Notes under the pieces: model-generated
What the model saw: only the letters and a program-made list of their open reading frames with translations
Database searches by the model: none
Told to the model about the DNA's origin: nothing
In this document: piece by piece, positions 35,062-42,299 of the stretch
Numbering within the stretch: the first letter of the stretch is position 1
Layout: each line of letters starts with the position of its first letter
Source: Exiguobacterium chiriqhucha RW-2
GTDB taxonomy: Bacteria > Bacillota > Bacilli > Exiguobacteriales > Exiguobacteriaceae
DNA length: 64,000 bases
Assembly: GCF_000416965.1 (NCBI RefSeq)
Contig: NZ_ATCL01000020.1
Coordinates: 434,001 to 498,000, forward strand
Direction of reading: 5' to 3'
Translations under genes and position numbers: made by a program

Positions 35062-35937
35062 TTATTTCAGCGGGACACGGTTCTCATCGAACGTGAACCC
35101 TTCACCGCCGACCTCATAGACGTGGTGGAACGTGACGAAGGCGTGCGGGTCGATCTGTTTGACGATCGTCTTCAACCGATTGACTTCGTTTCGTCCAACG
35201 ACGACGTATAGCACTTCGAGCTCTTTATTCGAATAGCCGCCCTTGGCGAGGAGCCGTGTCGTCCCGCGGTTCATCGTGGCGTGAATCCCGTCAGCGATGG
35301 CCGTACGATGGTCGCTGATAATCATGGCGGCCTTACCGGCGTATGTCCCTTCTTGCATCGAGTCGATGACGCGGGCGCCGATATAGACGGCGAGGAGTGT
35401 GTACATCGCCTCGCGAATATCGAGATACGTCAAACTGAGGACGATGACGAAAAAGTCGAACACGAGGAACGTCTTGCCGATTGACCATCCGACGTAACGT
35501 TGGACGAGTCGGGCGATGATATCGACGCCTCCCGTCGTCCCACCGTTATTGAAGATGATGCCGAGACCGACCCCGATGAAGAGACCGGCGAATAGACTCG
35601 CGAGCACCATATCGTCCGTCAAATCGATGATTAGATTCGAGTACTTGGCGATGAGGGCGTACCAGAGCGAGAAACTGAACGTCCCGATGAGCGTATAGAT
35701 GAACGTCGTCCGCCCGAGCAGCTTGTAGCTGACAAAAAAGAGCGGGATGTTGAGCGCCAAGTTCGTGATCGATGGCGACCAGTCGAACAAACCGCGCAGA
35801 ATCAAGGTGATGCCCGTGAATCCGCCTTCCGCCAAATTGTTCTGGACGTTGAAATGATAGACGCCGAACGCGAAAATAAAGGAACCAATTAAAATAAAGA
35901 ATATATTGCGAAACCGAATCGGTAATTGTACCGTCAT
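35062..35937 (-). CDS. ypjC: YitT-family membrane protein (YpjC-like)
   Basis: A 291-residue protein with five or six N-terminal hydrophobic helices (for example IFFILIGSFIFAFGVYHF) and a C-terminal cytoplasmic DUF2179 domain (residues about 225-288, ending EVGGEGFTFDENRVPLK). It matches the DUF161/DUF2179 YitT family; ypjC occupies this neighbourhood in B. subtilis. ATG 35937 follows GGGAGG by 8 bases; a GTG at 35946 overlaps the RBS. It is on the minus strand, opposite to the bacillithiol genes that follow. Transport role is suspected for the family but unproven. Confidence 0.85.
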   Translation of the reverse strand: MTVQLPIRFRNIFFILIGSFIFAFGVYHFNVQNNLAEGGFTGITLILRGLFDWSPSITNLALNIPLFFVSYKLLGRTTFIYTLIGTFSFSLWYALIAKYSNLIIDLTDDMVLASLFAGLFIGVGLGIIFNNGGTTGGVDIIARLVQRYVGWSIGKTFLVFDFFVIVLSLTYLDIREAMYTLLAVYIGARVIDSMQEGTYAGKAAMIISDHRTAIADGIHATMNRGTTRLLAKGGYSNKELEVLYVVVGRNEVNRLKTIVKQIDPHAFVTFHHVYEVGGEGFTFDENRVPLK

Positions 35938-35998
35938 TTGGTTCACCTCCCACCTAGTAGCGTACTCGAAAAACCTCTCGATTGACTACCCTCTACAT

Positions 35999-36027
35999 AT
36001 GACATTCCGCGATGAGTCCGATATACT
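35999..36027 (+). promoter_or_regulatory. Promoter of the bshB1 operon
   Basis: ATGACA and TATACT with a 17-base spacer, 21 bases before the bshB1 start. Long co-transcription with bshA, cca and birA is suggested by overlaps. Confidence 0.6.
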
Positions 36028-36048
36028 TTTCACAGAAGAGGTGATTTT

Positions 36049-36732
36049 ATGAAAATAGTAGCAATTGGGGCCCATCCGGACGATATCGAAATCGGAATCG
36101 CCGGCATGACCGCCCAATGGACCAAGGCCGGGGTCGACGTTCTATACGTCGATTTGACGAGAGCGGAGCTGTCTTCGAATGGGGACGTCGTCACGCGCGG
36201 CACCGAAGCCGAAACGGCCGATCGGGTGCTCGGCATCCGTCGCATCAATCTCGGGTTCCCGGACCGGGGCCTGACTGGGGACGCAACGCAAATCGAGGCG
36301 ATCGTCCGATTGATTCGGTCCGAGCGTCCGACACACGTCCTGTATCCATACGGCATCGACCGCCATCCCGATCACGGCGCCTGCGCCCGACTCGTCGAGG
36401 AGGCGCTCTTTAATGCCGGAATCCGTAAATACATGCCCGACGTCCCGGCATATCGGCCGTCGAGTGTCTATCAATATATGATTAACGCCCATACGACACC
36501 GGACGTCTGCATCGACATCACGGGGACAATCGAGCAAAAACTTGACGCCTTGCGTGCCTATGCCAGTCAGTTCACACCGGTCGACGGCGTGGCAACGCCG
36601 CTCACGGACGCCTATCTCGAACGGGTATTGGCGCGGGAACGTCACTTCGGTAGCTTAATCGGGACCGCATATGCGGAAGGGTTGATGACGAGCCGTCCAT
36701 ATGTGGTCCATCAGGCAGGTGAGCTCACATGA
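36049..36732 (+). CDS. bshB1: N-acetylglucosaminyl-malate deacetylase (bacillithiol synthesis)
   Basis: A 227-residue zinc deacetylase of the LmbE family for the second bacillithiol step. The motif AHPDDIEIG near residue 8 and RHPDHGACA near residue 103 supply zinc ligands and the catalytic Asp. AAGAGGTGAT precedes ATG. Its end overlaps bshA by ATGA. In B. subtilis dapB and mgsA lie just upstream of bshB1; they are missing here. YpdA, at 11-12 kb, acts on the final product. Confidence 0.95.
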   Translation: MKIVAIGAHPDDIEIGIAGMTAQWTKAGVDVLYVDLTRAELSSNGDVVTRGTEAETADRVLGIRRINLGFPDRGLTGDATQIEAIVRLIRSERPTHVLYPYGIDRHPDHGACARLVEEALFNAGIRKYMPDVPAYRPSSVYQYMINAHTTPDVCIDITGTIEQKLDALRAYASQFTPVDGVATPLTDAYLERVLARERHFGSLIGTAYAEGLMTSRPYVVHQAGELT

Positions 36733-37850
36733 GTCTACGAATCGGAGTTCTCTGTTATCCGTCGGTCGGGGGTTCGGGCATTCTCGCCACCGAGCTCGGG
36801 ATGAAACTCGCCGACCGGGGCCATGACGTCCATTTCATCACGTCGAGCATCCCATTCCGATTGAACGCTTATCATCCGAATATCACGTTCCACCAAGTCG
36901 AGATCAATCAATACTCGGTGTTCCGGTATCCACCGTACGACATCACACTGGCGTCGAAGATTGCGAGCGTCATCCGGGCGTTCGGCCTCGATGTCATCCA
37001 CGCCCACTATGCGGTGCCGCACGCCGTCTGTGCCGCCCTCGGGCGCGAGATGGCGGGGACGAAGACACCGATCGTGTCGACACTCCATGGCACGGATATC
37101 ACCGTGCTCGGCGAAGATGAGGAATTGAAGCCGGCGATTTTGTACGGCTTACGCCAATCAAACGCCATCACGGCCGTCTCGGACAGTTTGAAGCAAGAGA
37201 CGCTCGAGCGGATCGGGTCCGACTTATCGATTGACGTCATCCACAACTTCATCGATGAGGCGGTCTATCAACCGCAGGCCGACACGTCCCTCCGCGAACG
37301 GTATGGCTTGTCCGATCAAGACCGGGTCGTCATCCATATCTCGAACTTCCGGCAAGTGAAGCGAATCGATCTCGTGCTCGAGGCGTTCCAGCAGATGAAC
37401 GTCCCACATAAGAAACTGCTCCTCGTCGGCGACGGTCCGCTCATGGGAGCGATGCGCCGCCTCGTGAGCGAAATGGGACTCGAAGAGCAAGTCATCTTCG
37501 CCGGGAAGCAAGAACAAGTGGCGGCGCTCTTGTCGATTTGCGACGTCCACATCCTGTTATCGGACAAAGAGGCGTTCGGTCTCGTCGCGCTCGAGGCGAT
37601 GGCGACGGGCGTCCCATCGGTCGTCAGCGATGCGGGCGGATTGCCGGAAGTCATCACTGACGGCGTGGAAGGGTTCGTCGTCAAACGCGGCGACGCGCTC
37701 GCGGCGACGAGAGCGCTCGAAGCGATTTTGCTCGACGGGGAACTGCATGCACGCTTCCGCACGAACGGGCTCGAACGGGCCAAACAGTTCGCGTCGGCCG
37801 ATATCGTCACGGCATATGAATCGCTTTATGAACAGGTGGTGCGCCCATGA
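36729..37850 (+). CDS. bshA: N-acetyl-alpha-D-glucosaminyl L-malate synthase
   Basis: A 373-residue GT4 glycosyltransferase joining UDP-GlcNAc and L-malate, the first bacillithiol step. The N terminus CYPSVGGSGILATELG and the donor-site region SDKEAFGLVALEAMATGVPSV (with the E-x7-E pair) are clear. ATGA overlaps link it to bshB1 before it and cca after it. BshC, the third enzyme, is not in this window. Confidence 0.95.
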   Translation: MSLRIGVLCYPSVGGSGILATELGMKLADRGHDVHFITSSIPFRLNAYHPNITFHQVEINQYSVFRYPPYDITLASKIASVIRAFGLDVIHAHYAVPHAVCAALGREMAGTKTPIVSTLHGTDITVLGEDEELKPAILYGLRQSNAITAVSDSLKQETLERIGSDLSIDVIHNFIDEAVYQPQADTSLRERYGLSDQDRVVIHISNFRQVKRIDLVLEAFQQMNVPHKKLLLVGDGPLMGAMRRLVSEMGLEEQVIFAGKQEQVAALLSICDVHILLSDKEAFGLVALEAMATGVPSVVSDAGGLPEVITDGVEGFVVKRGDALAATRALEAILLDGELHARFRTNGLERAKQFASADIVTAYESLYEQVVRP

Positions 37851-38986
37851 CGGAATGGGAATACGCCAAACGGATTATCGAGACGATTAACGCCCACGGC
37901 GGCGAAGCGTATATCGTCGGGGGGGCCGTCCGCGACTATATGCTCGGTACGCTTCCGGATGACATCGATATCGCCACGTCGCTCTTTCCGGACGAAGTCA
38001 TGCGCTTGTTCCCGAAATCGGTACCGACCGGAATCGATCACGGCACAGTGACGGTCATTCTCGACCATCATCCGTTCGAAGTGACGACGTTCCGGTCGGA
38101 AGGGACGTATTCGGATTCGAGACGGCCCGACCACGTGTCGCTCGGCGTCTCGCTCGAGGAGGACATGAAACGGCGCGACTTCACGATGAACGCGATGGCG
38201 TTCCACGATGGCAACGTCGTCGATTTGTTCGGCGGTCGGATGGATCTTGAGGCGCGTGTCATCCGTACCGTCGGCAGCCCGTACGAACGCTTCAATGAGG
38301 ACGCGCTCCGCATCATGCGGGCGTTCCGCTTCATGGCCCAGCTCGATTTCCGTCTCGATGATGACGTGCAACGAGCTTCCCGCGAACTCGGTCATAAACT
38401 GCAAGACATCGCGATGGAGCGGGTCGCCATCGAGTTCGAGAAGTTGATGGTCGGTCCGGCGTATCGAAAAGCGCTGGCGGCGATACTGGACCTCGGCATC
38501 CATCAGTATTTACCGAACGTCTCGGCAGAACTGATTGAGCGCGTCATCGCCGACAGACGGACGCCGGTCAATCCGGTCGGCGGCTGGGCGCTGTTCGTCC
38601 ATCATGCCGCTGCAACCGATTGGTTGACGCCGTGGAAACGCTCGAACGCGCTGAAACGGGAAGCGAACGTGCTCGCCCGGTTGTTCACGACCGGCCTCGA
38701 CACGTTCACGATTTACGAGACGACGACGGCGACGCTCTCGACGTATCTCGACATGTCGGGTCGGACGGAGACGGCTGAACAGTTGAAGCGGCAGTTGCCG
38801 ATTCAATCGCGCCGGGAGCTTCGCTTCGACGGCCGTGATGCGCTCCAAATCGGGGCCAAGGGCCCGCTCATCAAACAAGTGCTCGCCCACGTCGAACGGC
38901 TCGTGCTGGACGGCGAGCTCGCCAACGAACCGGAACCGTTACGAAAGGAGGCGAAACGATGGCTTCAACACGCGGAAAAGTATTAA
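37847..38986 (+). CDS. cca: CCA tRNA nucleotidyltransferase
   Basis: A 379-residue class II enzyme adding CCA to tRNA 3' ends. The polymerase beta superfamily signature GGAVRDYMLGTLPDDIDIATS carries the catalytic DxD, followed by RRDFTMNAMAF and EDALRIMRAFRFMAQLDF, the sequences that read the tRNA and select C or A. No HD domain is present, as in Gram-positive enzymes. It overlaps bshA by ATGA and birA by 28 bases. Confidence 0.96.
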   Translation: MTEWEYAKRIIETINAHGGEAYIVGGAVRDYMLGTLPDDIDIATSLFPDEVMRLFPKSVPTGIDHGTVTVILDHHPFEVTTFRSEGTYSDSRRPDHVSLGVSLEEDMKRRDFTMNAMAFHDGNVVDLFGGRMDLEARVIRTVGSPYERFNEDALRIMRAFRFMAQLDFRLDDDVQRASRELGHKLQDIAMERVAIEFEKLMVGPAYRKALAAILDLGIHQYLPNVSAELIERVIADRRTPVNPVGGWALFVHHAAATDWLTPWKRSNALKREANVLARLFTTGLDTFTIYETTTATLSTYLDMSGRTETAEQLKRQLPIQSRRELRFDGRDALQIGAKGPLIKQVLAHVERLVLDGELANEPEPLRKEAKRWLQHAEKY

Positions 38987-39921
38987 ACCTGTTGCAGGAC
39001 GGGACCGTCTGGAGTGGTCAGGAGTTGGCCCGTCAATTAAATATTTCACGTACCGCTATTTGGAAGCATATCGAGACGTTAAAACAAGATGGGTATGCGA
39101 TTGAGACGATTCCTCGAAAAGGGTATCAATTGTTCGGCCAGACCGACCGACTCGATGAGCCGGCGTTCGTATCGTTCCGAAAAGGGCGGTTCGGACAAAC
39201 CGTCCATGCGTTTGATCAAGTCGATACGACCCAACGCATCGCCCATGAATTGGCGCAAAAGGGCGTCCTCGAAGGAACGCTCGTCATCAGCGAGGAGCAG
39301 ACAGCGGGACGAGGCCAACTCGGCCGGAACTGGTATAATCCGAGCCACGTCAATATCGCGGCGAGTGTCATCCTGCGCCCGGCGCTGCCGATTCGCGACG
39401 CCTCGAAGCTGACGCTCATGGCGGCGAGCGCGTTCGCGCGCGCTTTGCACGCGCAAGGTATCCCGGCCACCATCAAATGGCCGAATGACTTGTTGCTCAA
39501 TGGGAAAAAAATCGGCGGCATCTTGACTGAGATGCAGACGGAGGGTGACCGGATTCAAGCCGTCATCCTTGGGTTCGGGTTGAACGTCAATAGCGATGTC
39601 ATCCCGGACGAGCTCGCCCATCGCGCGACGTCCATCAAGCTGGAAATGAATCAGACGTATCGGAGAAGCGAGTTGCTCGCTCACTTGCTCGCCGAGCTCG
39701 AGACGGAATACGATTTGTTCCTCGCGTCAGGATTTGATTCTGTGCGCGCCCATTGGCTCGAACACGCCGCTTATCTGAACGAACCGGTGACGTTGACGGC
39801 GTCAGGGAAGCCAAGACGCGGGACGATGCGCGGCATTTCAGAGGATGGGGCACTCCTGTTGGAACATGAAGGAACGGTCGAGCCGATTTACTCTGCCGAG
39901 ATCGCAGTTTGGAATGATTGA
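38959..39921 (+). CDS. birA: Bifunctional biotin operon repressor / biotin--protein ligase
   Basis: A 320-residue protein with an N-terminal winged helix (GTVWSGQELARQLNISRTAIWKHIETL) and a biotin-protein ligase domain. The ligase motif is TAGRGQLGRNWY (GRGRxG-type loop) and IKWPNDLL binds biotin. It would biotinylate carboxylases and repress biotin genes. The start lies inside cca, with GGAGGCGAAACG upstream. The panB promoter overlaps its last codons. Confidence 0.95.
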   Translation: MASTRGKVLNLLQDGTVWSGQELARQLNISRTAIWKHIETLKQDGYAIETIPRKGYQLFGQTDRLDEPAFVSFRKGRFGQTVHAFDQVDTTQRIAHELAQKGVLEGTLVISEEQTAGRGQLGRNWYNPSHVNIAASVILRPALPIRDASKLTLMAASAFARALHAQGIPATIKWPNDLLLNGKKIGGILTEMQTEGDRIQAVILGFGLNVNSDVIPDELAHRATSIKLEMNQTYRRSELLAHLLAELETEYDLFLASGFDSVRAHWLEHAAYLNEPVTLTASGKPRRGTMRGISEDGALLLEHEGTVEPIYSAEIAVWND

Positions 39922-39946
39922 TGGAAACGGGTTCGTGGTCTATAAT
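39918..39946 (+). promoter_or_regulatory. Sigma-A promoter for panBCD leader
   Basis: TTGATG and TATAAT with a 17-base spacer, overlapping the end of birA. The transcript would start near 39952, giving a leader of about 190 nt before panB. Confidence 0.75.
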
Positions 39947-39950
39947 GAAT

Positions 39951-39986
39951 GTGCCGGACGCTATCGCTCGCGAAGTGTACCAGCAC
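39951..39986 (+). ncRNA. Candidate pan-motif hairpin in the panB leader
   Basis: GUGC, GG and ACGCU on the 5' side pair with AGUGU, CC and GCAC on the 3' side (one G-U pair). On the 3' side one A is bulged and a second A faces a C, one on each side of the CC pair. A hairpin with two conserved bulged As in the 5' UTR of pantothenate genes is the hallmark of the pan RNA motif known from Firmicutes. Only one such hairpin was recognised; assignment is by eye. Confidence 0.5.
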
Positions 39987-40072
39987 TGCAGACCGTCACT
40001 ACATTTTTTTGTCTGCCTTGATCATTTTGACAGGGACAGAAGGACACTCATCTACTTGAGATTGTTTTCGTG

Positions 40073-40107
40073 CGCCTTCTTACCATTCGTGTAGGAAGGC
40101 GTTTTTT
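40073..40107 (+). terminator. Intrinsic terminator inside the panB leader (attenuator candidate)
   Basis: An 11-bp stem (40073-40083 with 40091-40101, one G-U pair), 7-base loop and TTTTTT at 40102-40107. It lies downstream of the leader promoter and 33 bases before panB, so panBCD transcription from that promoter must read through it. It could also end birA transcripts. Confidence 0.85.
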
Positions 40108-40139
40108 CTAACCTGTCTCCACATTAGGAGGAGAACTAT

Positions 40140-40976
40140 ATGCATACGATGACTTCGTTATTGAAGAAGATGAAGCAAGAAGAGAAATTGGTCATGTTGA
40201 CCGCCTACGATTATCCGTCAGCGAAACTGGCCGAGGCTGCAGGCGTCGATATCATTTTAGTCGGGGATTCGCTCGGGATGGTCGTGCTCGGTTACGATTC
40301 GACGATTCCTGTGACAATCTCTGACATGGTCCATCACGCGAAAGCGGTTCGCCGCGGGGCCCGTGACACGTTCGTCGTCGTTGATATGCCGTTCGCGACA
40401 TACCACGGTGATTTCGACCGCACGCTCCAAGCGGCCGCGACGTTGTTCCAAGACGGACAGGCCGATGCGATTAAACTTGAAGGGGCTGGCGAGGTGCTTG
40501 AAACGATCGAGCGTCTGACGAAAGTCGGTATGCCGTGTGTCGCCCACCTTGGCCTCACTCCGCAATCTGTCGGTGTGCTCGAAGGTTATAAAGTACAAGG
40601 CAAGTCGCTCGAAGACGCAGAACAGTTGATTGCCGATAGCCTCGAGGCGGAGCGGGTTGGCGCAAAGATGCTCGTCCTCGAATGTGTGCCACATCAATTG
40701 GCCAAAAAGATTGCCGAGGCGCTCAGCATCCCGGTCATCGGAATCGGTGCGGGTGCCGATGTGGATGGCCAAGTACTCGTCTATCACGATATCTTGAAAT
40801 ATGGCGTCGACCGCCTTCCAAAGTTCGTCGAGGCATATGCCGACGTGAATGAAGTGGCGACGACGGCAATCCGCAATTACGTCGATGCGACGAAAGACGG
40901 CTCGTTCCCGCTCGAACGGCACACGTTCACGATGGATGAGTCATTGCTCGACACGCTCTACGGGGGCAAGGCATGA
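40140..40976 (+). CDS. panB: 3-methyl-2-oxobutanoate hydroxymethyltransferase
   Basis: A 278-residue enzyme transferring a hydroxymethyl group from methylene-THF to ketoisovalerate, the first step to pantoate. Conserved parts are [30 protein letters not shown]-type N terminus, HLGLTPQS and the [15 protein letters not shown] segment. TAGGAGGAG precedes ATG. It is the first of panB-panC-panD, controlled by the leader at 39951-40107. Confidence 0.97.
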   Translation: MHTMTSLLKKMKQEEKLVMLTAYDYPSAKLAEAAGVDIILVGDSLGMVVLGYDSTIPVTISDMVHHAKAVRRGARDTFVVVDMPFATYHGDFDRTLQAAATLFQDGQADAIKLEGAGEVLETIERLTKVGMPCVAHLGLTPQSVGVLEGYKVQGKSLEDAEQLIADSLEAERVGAKMLVLECVPHQLAKKIAEALSIPVIGIGAGADVDGQVLVYHDILKYGVDRLPKFVEAYADVNEVATTAIRNYVDATKDGSFPLERHTFTMDESLLDTLYGGKA

Positions 40977-41803
40977 ACATCGTCACGACCCCACGTTCGT
41001 TACAAGAAGCATTGACAGGTGTCGGGACGATCGGTTTCGTCCCGACGATGGGTTATTTGCATGAAGGGCACCTCAGTCTCGTCGAAGCGGCCAAGTCAGA
41101 AAACGACCTCGTCGTCATGAGCATCTTCGTCAACCCGACCCAGTTCGGACCGAACGAGGATCTCGACCGCTATCCGCGTGATTTCGAGCGGGACGAGGCA
41201 CTCGCCCGCGAGGCAGGTGTCGACGTCTTGTTCTACCCGAACACGGAGACGATGTACCCGCTCGACATGGCACGTGTGACGGTGCGCACCGGCGCTGACG
41301 TCTTATGCGGGGCCAGTCGTCCCGGTCATTTCGATGGCGTCTTGACCGTCGTTTCGAAGCTGTTCAATCTCGTCCGTCCGACCCGCGCTTACTTCGGGTT
41401 GAAGGATGCGCAACAGGTCGCTCTAATCGAAGGCTACGTCCGCGACTATTTCGTCCCGGTCGAGATTCGCCGCTGTGCGATTATCCGTGAACCGTCGGGC
41501 CTTGCGAAATCGTCCCGTAACGTCTATTTGTCGGAGTCAGAGAAGGCGGATGCGAGTGACATCAACCGTGCCTTGATCGAGGCGCGAGACGCCCTTGCGC
41601 AAGGTGAGGCGATTCGAGACGTGATGGCACGGCTCGAGGACCGCTTGAAGAACATTCCGAATAGTACGATCGACTATGTCGAAATCAAAGACTATCCGAC
41701 GTTGACCGAGGTGACCTCCGCGTCAACCGAACTATTGATTGCTGTAGCGGTGCAGTTCGAACGGGCCCGCTTGATTGATAATGTGATTTGGAAGAGAGGA
41801 TGA
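40973..41803 (+). CDS. panC: Pantothenate synthetase
   Basis: A 276-residue ATP-dependent ligase joining pantoate and beta-alanine. The HIGH-like motif is [11 protein letters not shown], with [15 protein letters not shown], and KMSK-like SSRNVYLS near residue 180. It overlaps panB by ATGA. Its beta-alanine comes from PanD encoded next. Confidence 0.97.
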   Translation: MNIVTTPRSLQEALTGVGTIGFVPTMGYLHEGHLSLVEAAKSENDLVVMSIFVNPTQFGPNEDLDRYPRDFERDEALAREAGVDVLFYPNTETMYPLDMARVTVRTGADVLCGASRPGHFDGVLTVVSKLFNLVRPTRAYFGLKDAQQVALIEGYVRDYFVPVEIRRCAIIREPSGLAKSSRNVYLSESEKADASDINRALIEARDALAQGEAIRDVMARLEDRLKNIPNSTIDYVEIKDYPTLTEVTSASTELLIAVAVQFERARLIDNVIWKRG

Positions 41804-41808
41804 ATCCA

Positions 41809-42192
41809 ATGATTCGAACATTTATGCACGCAAAACTACACAAGGCGACCGTCACCGAGGCGAACTTACATTACGTCGGCTCGATCACGATCGATGAAGA
41901 TTTAATGGATGCGGTCGGGATCATGGAAAACGAGCATGTCCACATCACGAACAACCATAACGGGGCTCGCATCGAGACGTACGTCATCAAGGGCGAACGA
42001 GGTTCAGGTGTCGTCTGTTTGAACGGGGCTGCGGCCCGTCACTTCCAAGTCGGGGACGTCGTCATTATCATGGCGTACGGTCAAATGACGGCCGAGGAAG
42101 CGAAACAACATCGTCCGAAAGTCGCCGTCTTGAACGAGCGAAACGAGATCGATCAACTTCTATACGAAGAAATCGCCCATACGATTTTATAA
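41809..42192 (+). CDS. panD: Aspartate 1-decarboxylase
   Basis: A 127-residue pyruvoyl enzyme making beta-alanine, the same length as in B. subtilis. The self-cleavage site is Gly24-Ser25 in HYVGSITID, giving the pyruvoyl group at Ser25. Lys9 in [13 protein letters not shown] and Tyr56-like residues fit the active site. ATG 41809 is preferred because GAGAGG lies 9 bases upstream; ATG 41800 would overlap the panC stop but abuts the RBS. Confidence 0.96.
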   Translation: MIRTFMHAKLHKATVTEANLHYVGSITIDEDLMDAVGIMENEHVHITNNHNGARIETYVIKGERGSGVVCLNGAAARHFQVGDVVIIMAYGQMTAEEAKQHRPKVAVLNERNEIDQLLYEEIAHTIL

Positions 42193-42196
42193 GACG

Positions 42197-42231
42197 AACG
42201 GGGATGTCCGCGAGAGGCATCCCCGTTTTTT
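42197..42231 (+). terminator. Intrinsic terminator after panBCD
   Basis: AACGGGGATG pairs with CATCCCCGTT around an 11-base loop, followed by Ts. Confidence 0.93.
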
Positions 42232-42299
42232 CGTGTATCGTTCTATGGTAAGATGAGACAGACAGAAAGCACGAGCGTGCCGAAGATGGGATGGATGTT

